A stretch of 59,048 nucleotides of DNA, taken from an uncultured Desulfovibrio sp. (GTDB taxonomy: Bacteria > Desulfobacterota > Desulfovibrionia > Desulfovibrionales > Desulfovibrionaceae). Location: NCBI GenBank assembly GCA_934546745.1, contig CAKTDV010000019.1:1-59048 (forward strand). The letters run 5' to 3'. A program made the translations under genes and the position numbers. Under the pieces are notes generated by a model. That model was not told the origin of the DNA and searched no databases. It saw only the letters and a list, made by a program, of their open reading frames with translations. Of this stretch, positions 1 through 8,879 are shown piece by piece (position 1 is the first letter of the stretch; each line of letters opens with the position of its first letter).

Positions 1-39
1 CTGCATAGATTCATGTGGGAAAGTAGGCCGTTGCCAAAG
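1..39 (+). rRNA. rrf: 5S rRNA, 3' end (partial)
   Basis: The first bases carry the conserved 3' part of 5S rRNA: a CATG-GGA-AGTAGG block followed by a TTGCCA closing strand, matching the E. coli 5S end (CATGCGAGAGTAGG then CTGCCAGG). The rest of the gene and presumably the 16S/23S genes lie before the window. An intrinsic terminator follows directly, as expected at the end of an rRNA operon. The exact 3' end is estimated. Confidence 0.8.
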
Positions 40-50
40 AGTGTTTGGAA

Positions 51-78
51 AAGCCCCCGATACCATCGGGGGCTTTTT
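51..78 (+). terminator. Rho-independent terminator of the rRNA operon
   Basis: A 10-bp perfect stem (AAGCCCCCGA / TCGGGGGCTT) closes a 5-base loop and runs into T residues. It lies just after the 5S rRNA end. The A-rich left flank gives a short T run on the minus strand too, so it may also serve the minus-strand gene that ends at 93. Confidence 0.9.
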
Positions 79-92
79 CGCGTCTGGCATAC

Positions 93-560
93 TTAGCAAG
101 GCATTTTTAATCCTTCCAGAATACGTTGCCCAAGAATGCCGGGGGCTGTCTCTCGCAGCAGCGGAGAGCGCAGGCAGAGCGTCTGGCTCTGCCGCATGGG
201 TTCGCTGGCATAGGCACGGGAGAGTTCCTCTTCATAGGTTTCGCGCAGACGTGCAAAAGATTCAATGACTTCGGGGTAAGCATTAGCGGCACGCCAAGGC
301 AAACGCAGGGTTGTGCTCCCACTCCCTCCCTTGTGGGGAGGAATGTCAAGAGAATAACATCCCGGCCCGGCTTCTCCGGCGCGTTCCAGTTGATTGGGAT
401 AGCAGTATTCCTGCCAGGATTCCGGCGGTTCAGGAATAGTGGAAAGAATGCGCAGCGGCGGCGTCGCCAGCTGGCGTTCCCACGGTTCCAGCTCTATTTT
501 GTAGGTCAGGATTGGCCGCAGATTACCGCGAGCTTTGGTAATAGTCCAAATTATGTTCAT
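93..560 (-). CDS. Uncharacterised protein, third gene of a MoxR/VWA operon
   Basis: This is a 155-residue protein that I do not recognise. It has no signal peptide, membrane helix or cysteine cluster; the middle is Pro/Gly-rich and the C-terminal third looks helical (ESFARLRETYEEELSRAY). The start was chosen because its ATG forms an ATGA overlap with the stop of the VWA gene, with an AAGGA ribosome site about 8 bases upstream; an in-frame ATG five codons earlier is possible. Tight coupling to an AAA+ ATPase and a metallopeptidase/VWA gene suggests it works with them, perhaps as a client or adaptor, but that is inference from position only. Confidence 0.65.
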   Translation of the reverse strand: MNIIWTITKARGNLRPILTYKIELEPWERQLATPPLRILSTIPEPPESWQEYCYPNQLERAGEAGPGCYSLDIPPHKGGSGSTTLRLPWRAANAYPEVIESFARLRETYEEELSRAYASEPMRQSQTLCLRSPLLRETAPGILGQRILEGLKMPC

Positions 561-1897
561 GGGCGTTCCTTCCATATGTTCACTTCGGGGGAAGTCATAT
601 ATACGGTTTCACCAAAAGGCGGTTTTTGTCCGCCTTCTCCCCAGACAAGCCAGAGAACGGGATAGCCGGGGGAATCTGGAAAGGAGGCGCATTCCAAATC
701 GGTAAACCAGAGCAGGGCTGCCGGTCGTTCTCCGTTGTTTTCCAGCCATGCCGTGACCGGACGAAAGTCCGTACCGCCACCGCCCACAGGCGTCAGGGAG
801 GAGGGAAACTCACGTCCATAAATACGGTGTACGGCCTGAACTTGACAGTCATGGAACAAGATGACCGCTTCGGTGTCATAGGGAGCCAGAGCGGCTCCCA
901 GTTCGGTGCAGAAGGAGGACAGCGCAAGGTCGTCGACAGATCCGGAGCAGTCCACAGCCACGGCAAGGCTGGAAATTTTCATGTCATGTCGTCCGGGCAA
1001 ATAGATGTCCTGATGGAGGAAGCGGCGGGCGGGATGACACCAAGAGTAATCATTATCGGCGCAACGGGCCAGAAAGCGGCGCAGCAGCGAGGCCCAGTCC
1101 TGTTCTGGCCTGCCGGTGCGGCGCAGCAGGCGATGGCATCCCGCGGGGATTGAGCCCGCATGACGCGCGCGATCAAGGGCGCGATCCAGCGTTGTTTCAA
1201 CATCACGCTGTGTCTGCGGACTTTTTTCTCCCAAGGCTTCACGAAGGCGTGGATCGTCGCGGATCTCTCCGTTAAAAAGGGGGACATCCTGTTTGTGTGC
1301 GGCAGCGGTCTCTGAGGCGATCGCCTGGCGCGGCTGGGAAGAGGAAGATTTCTGATCCATCTCGGAAGGTGTGCGTGGAACTCCTTCCCCGGAGATTTTT
1401 TCCTTATCCCCTTTCCGCGCACCCGTAGCCGTACTCTTTTTCCCGGATGAACCCAGGGGCTGCTGTTCACCACGTGATCCTCGACGGGAAAGCAATTCCC
1501 TGTAGACGCTTTCGACGGCAAGTCCCGCATATTCCGGCCGGCTCAAGGCCCCTTCGGGAAGCCGGAAACCAGCTTCGAGAAGGATGTCGTTGATGACGAC
1601 GTCGCAGGCTTCATTCCAAAGCCGTGGTTCGCGTCCCTGACGCCGGGCATGATGGCCGCAGGCAAGATGCAACGCCTCATGGGCCAGCGCCCCCACAAGT
1701 TTTTCGTGAGGAAGAGCGGCGGCAAAGGCGGGATGATAGCCCAGCGTGCTTCCGTCTGTCCATATTTGATGGCAGCTCTCATCCTCTTTCAGGCGTAACC
1801 CCAGAACAAGGCTTCCGAAAAAAGGCTCCCGCGTAATGAGCGCGGCCCTGGCCCGGCTCATGGCGTGCGCGGCGTTTTGCCGCGTTCGCGGCATCAA
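557..1897 (-). CDS. DUF2201-type putative metallopeptidase with C-terminal VWA-like domain
   Basis: This 446-residue protein has an N-terminal zinc-protease-like region with HEALH at residues 73-77, fitting an HExxH site, followed by CGHH. The centre is a low-complexity Ser/Lys/Gln-rich linker. The C-terminal ~140 residues are a von Willebrand factor A-like domain with a MIDAS-type DCSGS motif and a later TDF segment. This layout fits the family of putative metallopeptidases paired with MoxR ATPases. It follows the ATPase gene with an ATGA overlap, so translation is probably coupled. Known MoxR/VWA pairs act as metal-dependent chaperones or insert metal cofactors; the substrate here is unknown. 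Confidence 0.85.
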   Translation of the reverse strand: MMPRTRQNAAHAMSRARAALITREPFFGSLVLGLRLKEDESCHQIWTDGSTLGYHPAFAAALPHEKLVGALAHEALHLACGHHARRQGREPRLWNEACDVVINDILLEAGFRLPEGALSRPEYAGLAVESVYRELLSRRGSRGEQQPLGSSGKKSTATGARKGDKEKISGEGVPRTPSEMDQKSSSSQPRQAIASETAAAHKQDVPLFNGEIRDDPRLREALGEKSPQTQRDVETTLDRALDRARHAGSIPAGCHRLLRRTGRPEQDWASLLRRFLARCADNDYSWCHPARRFLHQDIYLPGRHDMKISSLAVAVDCSGSVDDLALSSFCTELGAALAPYDTEAVILFHDCQVQAVHRIYGREFPSSLTPVGGGGTDFRPVTAWLENNGERPAALLWFTDLECASFPDSPGYPVLWLVWGEGGQKPPFGETVYMTSPEVNIWKERP

Positions 1898-2883
1898 AGC
1901 AGCACCTCGGCATGACGTTGCGCCCAGCGGGCAAAGGGGCGGCTCTCGACAACAGAAGCGTCATGGCGAGCGGCCTCACGAAAGAGGAGGACTCCGAATT
2001 CCGCGGGCAGGCGTGCGGCATAATCGGCAATGGCATCCAGCGTATCTTCCTGCACACGGGCGGCAAGCCCTTCGCACAGGGCATAGAGGGTTGCCGGATC
2101 CTCTGGTACGGCAGCGCACGCGGGATCGGCGAGTATGTCTTCCAGTTCGGGAAGTGCGCTCCGCTGCGCCAGATAGCCACACAGCTCAGCGGCGGCTCCT
2201 TTGCCGACAGCCCCGGCAAGCAATTCTTCCCGAATATGTTCCGGAGGATCCGCGCGCAGGATGGCGGAGGCGAATTCCCAGGATCGGGGAGAGGCGAAGG
2301 CGTGATTGCCGGAGGTGGGATCAAATTGCAGCAGGAGTCGTGGGCGGAAGCGCAAAAAGGCGCAAATATCGGGATGAATCTCCGCTGTCCGGGCCCAGAG
2401 GAGCCAATCCTCAATGTCAGGATCCACGATAATGTGCGTCATGCGATTGGCCAGGGCCGTAGGCATGCGGCATGATGCGGCGCGGTCGCCTTCGCGGTTG
2501 CCCGCCGCAAGGACTCGCCAGCCGTCGGGCAGCTGGTATTCACCGATGCGTCGATCAAGAATGAGCTGATAGCAGGCTGTTTGCACTAGGGGAGGCGCGG
2601 CATTGAGTTCATCAAGAAAGAGAACGCCGCAGGACGTATCGTTCTCATTGGGGAGAAAGGAGGGAGTACACCAGACGGTTTTTCCGTCTTCAATACGGGG
2701 CAGACCGCGTAAATCCACAGGGTCAAGCAGGACGGCGCGGATATCGTACAGCTCCATGCCGCGCCGGCGTGCGGCTTCAGCAACAAGGCGGCTTTTACCC
2801 ACGCCGGGCGGCCCCCAGAGAAAGGCGGGCTGTTTGATGGCAAGCAGAACATCAAGGGCGGCAAGTGTTTGCGATGGAGTCAT
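1894..2883 (-). CDS. MoxR-family AAA+ ATPase
   Basis: This 329-residue AAA+ ATPase has a Walker A motif GPPGVGKS near residue 25, a Walker B region (GVLFLDELNAAPP) and a sensor-like AAGNREGD segment. It also has the DLRGLPR stretch typical of MoxR-type ATPases that partner with VWA proteins. It heads a three-gene operon with the downstream VWA and small-protein genes. Proteins of this family remodel or activate partner proteins using ATP, with the VWA protein as co-chaperone. The upstream 220 bases hold a strong inverted repeat that probably belongs to gdhA. Confidence 0.9.
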   Translation of the reverse strand: MTPSQTLAALDVLLAIKQPAFLWGPPGVGKSRLVAEAARRRGMELYDIRAVLLDPVDLRGLPRIEDGKTVWCTPSFLPNENDTSCGVLFLDELNAAPPLVQTACYQLILDRRIGEYQLPDGWRVLAAGNREGDRAASCRMPTALANRMTHIIVDPDIEDWLLWARTAEIHPDICAFLRFRPRLLLQFDPTSGNHAFASPRSWEFASAILRADPPEHIREELLAGAVGKGAAAELCGYLAQRSALPELEDILADPACAAVPEDPATLYALCEGLAARVQEDTLDAIADYAARLPAEFGVLLFREAARHDASVVESRPFARWAQRHAEVLL

Positions 2884-3024
2884 GAAGGGGTTCCTTAAAA
2901 TAAAAAATGAAATTCTTTTTCTTTTATACAGACCTCATACTTCTCCGTCAAGTCTGATTTGCGCCAACGTCCCTTCAGCGCGGCTTGCTTTTTGAGAATG
3001 AAGGCAGTTGGAAACGGGAACGCG

Positions 3025-3072
3025 CCCCTGAGAACTGCCGGTTCCTTACAGGAAAACGGCAGTTCTCAGGGG
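3025..3072 (-). terminator. Long hairpin downstream of gdhA
   Basis: Two perfect 16-base arms (CCCCTGAGAACTGCCG / CGGCAGTTCTCAGGGG) enclose a loop that itself can pair TTCCT with AGGAA, giving a near-continuous stem of about 21 bp. It sits 40 bases after the gdhA stop. On the minus strand no good T run follows, so it may be a 3' stabilising hairpin rather than a classical terminator. Confidence 0.6.
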
Positions 3073-3111
3073 CAGCGTTTTTCAAAAAAGGTTGGGAACC
3101 GTCAACAGTTT

Positions 3112-4464
3112 CTACAGAACGCCTTGGGCGATCATGGCATCGGCCACTTTGCGGAAACCGGCGATATTGGCGCCGAGCACAAGATTGCCGGGGTTGTTGA
3201 ACTCCTTGGCGGTTTCGGAGGCATTCCTGAAAATGTTCCCCATGATGTCTTTGAGTTTGCCGTCGACAGTGTCAAACGTCCAGCTTTGCATACCGGCATT
3301 CTGCTGCATTTCGAGCTGGCTGGTGGCCACGCCGCCGGCATTGGCCGCTTTGGCGGGACCATACGCTATGCCTGCCTTGAGGAAGGCGTTGGTAGCGTCG
3401 AGCGTCGAGGGCATATTGGCGCCTTCGGACACGCATTTGCAGCCATTCTTGAGCAGGACATCGGCGTCGGCAAGGTTGAGTTCATTCTGCGTGGCGCAGG
3501 GGAAGGCGGCGAAGCAGGGGATGCTCCATACGGCGTTGCGGCCCTGCGGGTAGGCACTGACAGGCGTGTAAGTCGCGCCGGGAACCAGTTCAGCGTAGCG
3601 TGTCAGGGAGGCACGTTCGACTTCCTTCACCTGCTTGAGCGCTTCCACATTGATGCCTTTGTCATCGTGAATCATGCCGCGGGAGTCGGACACCGTCACA
3701 GGCGTTGCTCCCACATGATAGAGTTTTTCGCAGCAGTAGATGGCCACATTGCCCGCGCCGGAAACAGCGCATTTTTTCCCTGCGAGGCTTTCACCGCGGT
3801 CTTCCAGCATGTTCTGGGCAAAGTAGACAACGCCGTAACCCGTGGCTTCCGTGCGGGCCAGCGAACCGCCGAAGAGCAGGTTCTTGCCCGTCAGTACGCC
3901 TTCGTAGTGTTTGGTAAGGCGTTTATACATGCCGTACATGTACCCTATTTCACGGCCGCCCACGCCAATATCGCCCGCGGGAACATCGATGGTTGCGCCG
4001 ATATGGCGGTAAAGTTCTGTCATAAACGCCTGACAGAAGCGCATCACTTCGTTGTCGGATTTGCCTTTGGGATCAAAATCGGATCCGCCTTTGGCGCCGC
4101 CGATGGCCAAGCCCGTGAGAGAATTCTTGAATATCTGCTCAAATCCGAGGAATTTCAGCACCCCGAGGGTAACGCTGGGATGGAAGCGCAGACCGCCCTT
4201 GTACGGGCCGATAGCGGAGTTGTACTGTACCCGGTAACCGCGGTTGACCTGGATTTCCCCCTTGTCGTCCACCCATTCCACACGGAAGGTAATGATGCGT
4301 TCGGGTTCAACGATACGTTCCAGAATTTTATTTTTTTCATATCTGGCGTCGTTGTCGAGCGCGGGCTGGAGGGTGGACAGCACCTCCTGTACGGCCTGGA
4401 GAAAAACGGTTTCGTGCGCGTAACGCTGTTTCAGATCGTCAAGTACCTTTTGGGCGTAGGACAT
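3112..4464 (-). CDS. gdhA: NADP-specific glutamate dehydrogenase
   Basis: This 450-residue enzyme reversibly aminates 2-oxoglutarate to glutamate in the cytoplasm and so links ammonia uptake to carbon flow. Full family length is present. Visible signatures are the substrate/catalytic lysine block KGGLRFHPSV, the GGAKGGSDFDPKGKS loop, and the DIGVGGREIGYMYG segment typical of the hexameric bacterial NADP enzymes. A GAGGAG ribosome site precedes the ATG. A TetR-family gene lies just upstream in the same direction and a G-rich hairpin occupies the leader, so transcriptional or leader-based control is possible. Confidence 0.96.
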   Translation of the reverse strand: MSYAQKVLDDLKQRYAHETVFLQAVQEVLSTLQPALDNDARYEKNKILERIVEPERIITFRVEWVDDKGEIQVNRGYRVQYNSAIGPYKGGLRFHPSVTLGVLKFLGFEQIFKNSLTGLAIGGAKGGSDFDPKGKSDNEVMRFCQAFMTELYRHIGATIDVPAGDIGVGGREIGYMYGMYKRLTKHYEGVLTGKNLLFGGSLARTEATGYGVVYFAQNMLEDRGESLAGKKCAVSGAGNVAIYCCEKLYHVGATPVTVSDSRGMIHDDKGINVEALKQVKEVERASLTRYAELVPGATYTPVSAYPQGRNAVWSIPCFAAFPCATQNELNLADADVLLKNGCKCVSEGANMPSTLDATNAFLKAGIAYGPAKAANAGGVATSQLEMQQNAGMQSWTFDTVDGKLKDIMGNIFRNASETAKEFNNPGNLVLGANIAGFRKVADAMIAQGVL

Positions 4465-4480
4465 GGGGAGTCTCCTCTTG

Positions 4481-4511
4481 CTTCCACGGATGGGGGGGGA
4501 GCCGTGGGAAG
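4481..4511 (-). promoter_or_regulatory. Hairpin in the gdhA leader with a G8/C8 tract in its loop
   Basis: On the plus strand CTTCCACGG pairs with CCGTGGGAAG (one bulge) around a loop containing eight consecutive G residues (4492-4499). In the gdhA transcript this puts a C8 loop immediately upstream of the GAGGAG ribosome site. It could be an end structure for tetR or a leader element for gdhA; the sequence alone does not decide. Confidence 0.45.
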
Positions 4512-4538
4512 CGTTTGTTTCTTCTCTTGGGGGCGGGG

Positions 4539-5117
4539 TCAGGCCTTGATGGATCGGGCTATGAAAAAGAGCGTTTCATCATAGAGATCCGGGGGGGCAT
4601 AAGGCGAGAGTACCCGTGTACGGTTGGCACCGACCATGAGCGACATGATGACATGAGCCGTCGTTCCGCAGTCCAGATCGACCAGGCTGCCATCGCGTAC
4701 CCCGCTCTCCAGCAGGGCGGTGAGCATGGCTGGCACTTCGGCAAATTTGGCTTCCATGACTTCCCTGTCTGTTTTGGTTTTCATATCGCTGTAAGGTGAA
4801 CAGCGTACCAACACCAGCCAGTTGGAAGACGGATCGATGGAAAAGTCAAGATACGCTTTGCAAAAACGCATGACGGCGTCAAAGCCGCTGTTGGCGTTGG
4901 CCGTCGCCTCTTTCAGGCGGGCCAGAAAATGTTCCAGCACGTCGAGCCCTGATGCCAGAAAGAGCTTTTCCTTGTTGCCATAGTGATGCGTCAGGAGACC
5001 GAGGGCGACCCCGGCGCGGTCGGAAATTTTTTTGAAGGTCGTTTCCACATAACCGCATTCGCCAAAGAGTTCCTTGGCGGCCTGAAGCAGCGCTTCTTTT
5101 TTGTTTTTTGTGTGCAT
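4539..5117 (-). CDS. TetR/AcrR-family transcriptional regulator
   Basis: A 192-residue repressor-like protein. The N-terminal ~60 residues are a TetR helix-turn-helix: KEALLQAAKELFGECGY, then TTFKKISDRAGVALGLLTHHYGNKEKLF. The remainder is the helical ligand-binding and dimer domain. The ATG start is preceded by AGG at good distance; a GTG eight codons upstream is an alternative. It ends 74 bases before gdhA in the same orientation. The ligand and targets are unknown; regulation of gdhA or itself is a guess from position. Confidence 0.88.
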   Translation of the reverse strand: MHTKNKKEALLQAAKELFGECGYVETTFKKISDRAGVALGLLTHHYGNKEKLFLASGLDVLEHFLARLKEATANANSGFDAVMRFCKAYLDFSIDPSSNWLVLVRCSPYSDMKTKTDREVMEAKFAEVPAMLTALLESGVRDGSLVDLDCGTTAHVIMSLMVGANRTRVLSPYAPPDLYDETLFFIARSIKA

Positions 5118-5300
5118 GGCAACGCCTGATGAGGGTGGCACGGCAGAGTTTTTCTTCTCGGAGCTCTAGGTCGCCGGCGGCGCCACACCGTCGGTATTCC
5201 GTCTATGTTTGATTACGCAGTCAGCCGCAGCAAGTCAACACTCTCGTGAAAGATTTCCCTGGCGGGAGGCATGCATTGAGTGAGTTTTCCGAATTTCGTG

Positions 5301-7763
5301 TCATTTTCCGCGCCGTTTACGGCGTCTGGCGTCAAAGGCATGCTGCGCGTATTCGCCGAGCTGTTCCAGACGGCGATCGACCAGCGCATAGAGGCTTCCC
5401 GGGGTAAAGCTGTCGTCCTTCCGCCGCTTTCCCGCGGGAAGTCCGGTGAGAAGAAACAGAGCTTCCTCGATGCTGGCAATAGGATAGATGGCAAATTTTT
5501 TCTCTTCCACGGCCCGGAGGACGTCGGGAGCCAGCATCAGATGATCGACGTTGTCGGCGGGAATGAGGACGCCCTGCGTCCCTGTGAGTCCGTGGCGGGC
5601 GCAGACCTTGAAAAAGCCTTCAATTTTACGGGTGACACCGCCGACGGCCATGATTTGCCCCGTATGGCTGACGGCGCCCGTAAAGGCAAGATCAAGCCGG
5701 ACAGGCACTTCCGCCAGCGCTGAGAGCAGCGCCGCCAGTTCGGCGCCGGAGGCGGAGTCTCCTTCGATGCCTGCGTAGCTTTGCTCAAAGTAGAGCGATC
5801 CGGACAGGATCAGGGGTTTGCGCCGGGCAAAGAGATTTGTCAGGCAACTTTTCAGGATCATCATGGCCTTGGTATGGATGGGGCCTCCGAGTTCGGCTTC
5901 GCGTTCAAGATCGATGATGCCGTCGTGCCCGACGCCGGCGGTGCAGGCAATGCGGTGCGGCAGGCCAAATTCGAAGTCTCCGTAACTCATGACGGAAAGG
6001 CCGTTGACCTGCCCCACGGCATGACCGGAAGTTCGAACCTTGATCATTTCCCTATCGTATTCCTCCATGAAGATGCTTTCCATGAGGTTTACGCGGTAGG
6101 CCCTGGCTTCATAGGCTTCCTCCAGAATATCCGCGCCGATGACGCTCTGGTTGCGCATGACGCCAAGGGCGTTGGCCTCAAGCATCATTTCCCGCAGCTG
6201 GGGGAACTTGAGCGACAGACGCCGTTGATCCTCGCAGATGTGGGAACCAAGATCCACAAGCCACGCAAGCGCCGTTCTGTCAAAGGGCAAGAGGGCCTCG
6301 TCATGGATGATGCGGGCCATGACGGAAAGGTAATAGCGAACGCCCGCCGCGTTGCGCTCGGTCACGTCGTCCATTTGCGCCTTGATGCGAAAGAGTTTGC
6401 TGAACCTGTCGTCATTGGCAAGCAGGGTTTCATAGAGATCGTCGCAGCCGATAAGAACGACCTTGAGATTCAGCGGAAGGGCTTCGGGGGATATGCCCTT
6501 GGTGCGCATGGCGGAGTCAGGGGCGTCGCTGTTGTCTTCCATGCGGGCGGATTGGGTCCGCAGGGCGCGCAGCAGTCCTTCCCAGGCGGCGGGATACTGC
6601 AGAACGTCGTCGATGTGCAATACAAGGTAACCGCCGTTGGCCTTGTGCAGGCTGCCGGCTTTGATGAGGGTAAAATCCGTGACAAGCGCTCCCATCTCGG
6701 ATTCCCGTTCGATGCAGCCGAGCAGGTTGGCCAGTGTGGGATGATCGTCCACGATAATGGGCGCGCCTTCCGTGGCGCTGTTGTCCACAAAGACGTTGAC
6801 ATCGTAGATGCAGAGCGGCGGTTCCTGCTGCGGTTGCGGATGTGCGGAGTCGCTGCCGGGAAGCGGGGGCCCCGGCGGCGTTTCGCGAGGCAGAAAGGCG
6901 TCGGTGTTGCGCAGGATATCCTCGTGCAGTGCGTCAAAATAGTCGTTGAGGCGCGGGCTGTCGCAGGCTTTCCGCATTTTCCGGCGCAGGGGCGTCAGGA
7001 GGCTGTGCAGCACCTGTTCCATGACATCGCGTTCCAGATCCCGTTCCTCATCGTGGAAGGTTTCCTCGACCTTGGTCAGCTGGCGCACAAAAACGGAAAT
7101 GGCGCGGGCCGCGTCTTCCCCCTGACGCCTGAGCTTGAGGCGCACGGTGGCGTCAAGCTGATCAAAATCTTCGTCAGGCAGCCGTTTCCCTCCTACCAGC
7201 GGGTACAGGGTCAGGCTGCCGGAATCGTCGGCCTCCAGATGGAAACCTTTGTGGGCGGCCATATTGTTCATTGTATGAAGAAGGCCGGTACGCGTCTTCT
7301 GGTAGGAGTCCACGAGCTTGGCCCGACGTTTGACGAAGGAAGAGGTCTCAAGGCGGCGCGTGAGTTCCCTGTTGATGCTTTTTATAAGAGAGTTCAAGCT
7401 TTCCTTGAATTTTTTGCCCATGCCTGCCGGAAGGGCAAGGAGCTGCGGACTATCCTGATCCGCGAAATTGTGAACATAGACAAGATCGGGAGGTGTCGCG
7501 GCCTTGCGCGCCAGCGGCCGCAGGTAATGGAGCAGCATATGGCAGCGCCCGAGATTCGGTTCTCCGGCCAGATAGATATTGTAGCCTGTGCTGCGGATGT
7601 TCAGCGCAAGATCAAGAGCCTGCATGGCCCGTGGTTGAAAGGGATTCCGGCCGTTACCGCCGTTGCGGGGCAGGGGGATGGCGCGGCTGTCGTCCCAGGG
7701 AATCCTGGCCGGATCGAAGGTCGCGTGCAGGCGGCTTGAGGGAAGGGGCTGGATTTTGAGCAT
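5301..7763 (-). CDS. Lon-family ATP-dependent protease (AAA_32 / LonB-like)
   Basis: This 820-residue protein ends in a Lon proteolytic domain with the Ser-Lys dyad: Ser670 in GDSASG and Lys713 in VTRKIEGFF. The N-terminal half resembles the AAA_32 type found in Lon-like proteins with an inserted helical region. The nucleotide site is divergent: the P-loop reads GEPNLGRC, without the Lys-Thr of a normal Walker A, and the Walker B-like stretch reads GGYLVLHIDD. It lacks the N-terminal domain of classical LonA. It is probably a cytoplasmic quality-control protease; whether it hydrolyses ATP is uncertain. It appears monocistronic, with tetR downstream. Confidence 0.9.
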   Translation of the reverse strand: MLKIQPLPSSRLHATFDPARIPWDDSRAIPLPRNGGNGRNPFQPRAMQALDLALNIRSTGYNIYLAGEPNLGRCHMLLHYLRPLARKAATPPDLVYVHNFADQDSPQLLALPAGMGKKFKESLNSLIKSINRELTRRLETSSFVKRRAKLVDSYQKTRTGLLHTMNNMAAHKGFHLEADDSGSLTLYPLVGGKRLPDEDFDQLDATVRLKLRRQGEDAARAISVFVRQLTKVEETFHDEERDLERDVMEQVLHSLLTPLRRKMRKACDSPRLNDYFDALHEDILRNTDAFLPRETPPGPPLPGSDSAHPQPQQEPPLCIYDVNVFVDNSATEGAPIIVDDHPTLANLLGCIERESEMGALVTDFTLIKAGSLHKANGGYLVLHIDDVLQYPAAWEGLLRALRTQSARMEDNSDAPDSAMRTKGISPEALPLNLKVVLIGCDDLYETLLANDDRFSKLFRIKAQMDDVTERNAAGVRYYLSVMARIIHDEALLPFDRTALAWLVDLGSHICEDQRRLSLKFPQLREMMLEANALGVMRNQSVIGADILEEAYEARAYRVNLMESIFMEEYDREMIKVRTSGHAVGQVNGLSVMSYGDFEFGLPHRIACTAGVGHDGIIDLEREAELGGPIHTKAMMILKSCLTNLFARRKPLILSGSLYFEQSYAGIEGDSASGAELAALLSALAEVPVRLDLAFTGAVSHTGQIMAVGGVTRKIEGFFKVCARHGLTGTQGVLIPADNVDHLMLAPDVLRAVEEKKFAIYPIASIEEALFLLTGLPAGKRRKDDSFTPGSLYALVDRRLEQLGEYAQHAFDARRRKRRGK

Positions 7764-7811
7764 GGCATTCTTCCGGCGGAAGGTCGAACAGTGAAAAGAT
7801 GGGGCCGGGTG

Positions 7812-8750
7812 CTAATCCGTATGTTCCGCGTAGAGGCGGTGGAGAATGTCGCCCGCTCCCCTGTCCAGAATGTCGCGCGCCATGCCCAGTCCGATGTCGC
7901 GCGCGTCGCTGGCATCGCCGTCCCGTTGCAGGCGGATCAGGTGGCTTCCGTCCACTTCACCGACAAGCCCTTCAAGGTGAAGGTGCGTATTGTCGTGCAT
8001 GGTGGCATGGGCCGCTATGGGCACCTGGCAGCCTCCGTCCAGCCCGGCCAAGAAGCCGCGTTCGGCGTCCACGCAGATACGCGTGGGGCGGTGTTCCATG
8101 GTGGAGAGCAGGGCGCGCAGATCCGCGTCGCCGACACGGCACTCTATACCGATGGCGCCTTGTCCCACGGCGGGGACAAAACAATCCTCAGGGAGGTGTG
8201 TCATATGCCGGGCTGAAAGCCCCAGACGCTTCATGCCTGCCGAAGCCAGGACAATGGCGTCAAATTCGCCCTCTTGCAGTTTGCGCAGGCGTGTTTCCAC
8301 ATTGCCGCGCAGGGGCAGAATGCGGAGATCCGGACGCGCGTGGAGCAGTTGCGCCTGCCGTCGCAGGCTGCATGTGCCTATACGGGCCCCTTGGGGAATC
8401 TCCTCAAAGCGGGAGATGGTTTCGGAAACGAGGCAGTCAGTACAGATTTCGCGTTCAGGCACGCAGGCCAGCGTGAGTCCCTCCGGCAGAGCCATGGGGA
8501 CGTCCTTGACGCTGTGCACGGCGAGATCGGCGCGTCCATCCAGCAGGGCTTCCTCAATTTCCTTGATGAAGAGGCCCTTGCCGCCGACTTTGGAGAGGGG
8601 AACGTCAAGAATGACATCGCCTTTTGTCTTAATCTTGAGCAGTTCGATGGAAAGATCAGGCCGCAGTGCAAGAAGTCGCCGCCTGACATGATCCGCCTGC
8701 CAGAGGGCAAGCTGACTGCCGCGCGTGGCAATGACCAGCGGGGTTTTCAT
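7812..8750 (-). CDS. hemC: Hydroxymethylbilane synthase (porphobilinogen deaminase)
   Basis: This 312-residue enzyme condenses four porphobilinogens to hydroxymethylbilane in tetrapyrrole synthesis, feeding siroheme, heme and cobamide. The N-terminus IATRGSQLALWQA, the SVKD loop and the cofactor-binding Cys in LDGGCQVP are all present. The start is an ATG with AAGGA upstream; longer in-frame starts lack a ribosome site and add non-homologous sequence. It is transcribed with the FmdB-like gene upstream, 129 bases apart. Confidence 0.95.
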   Translation of the reverse strand: MKTPLVIATRGSQLALWQADHVRRRLLALRPDLSIELLKIKTKGDVILDVPLSKVGGKGLFIKEIEEALLDGRADLAVHSVKDVPMALPEGLTLACVPEREICTDCLVSETISRFEEIPQGARIGTCSLRRQAQLLHARPDLRILPLRGNVETRLRKLQEGEFDAIVLASAGMKRLGLSARHMTHLPEDCFVPAVGQGAIGIECRVGDADLRALLSTMEHRPTRICVDAERGFLAGLDGGCQVPIAAHATMHDNTHLHLEGLVGEVDGSHLIRLQRDGDASDARDIGLGMARDILDRGAGDILHRLYAEHTD

Positions 8751-8879
8751 GACGCAATCCTTAAAGTGTCTGTTTAAATTTGGGGCACGCCTCTTCCGGC
8801 CACACCGTTTCCCCTCCAGACGGCGCGTGACGGCGCACAGGGGAGAGCGGGGACGGCCGCACACGGAGGCAAGACGTTC

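Noticed and set aside
2959..4584. A 541-codon plus-strand open frame
   Set aside because: Antisense to gdhA; low-complexity composition and no family motif.
5781..7739. A 652-codon plus-strand open frame
   Set aside because: Antisense shadow of the Lon-family protease; no recognisable domain.
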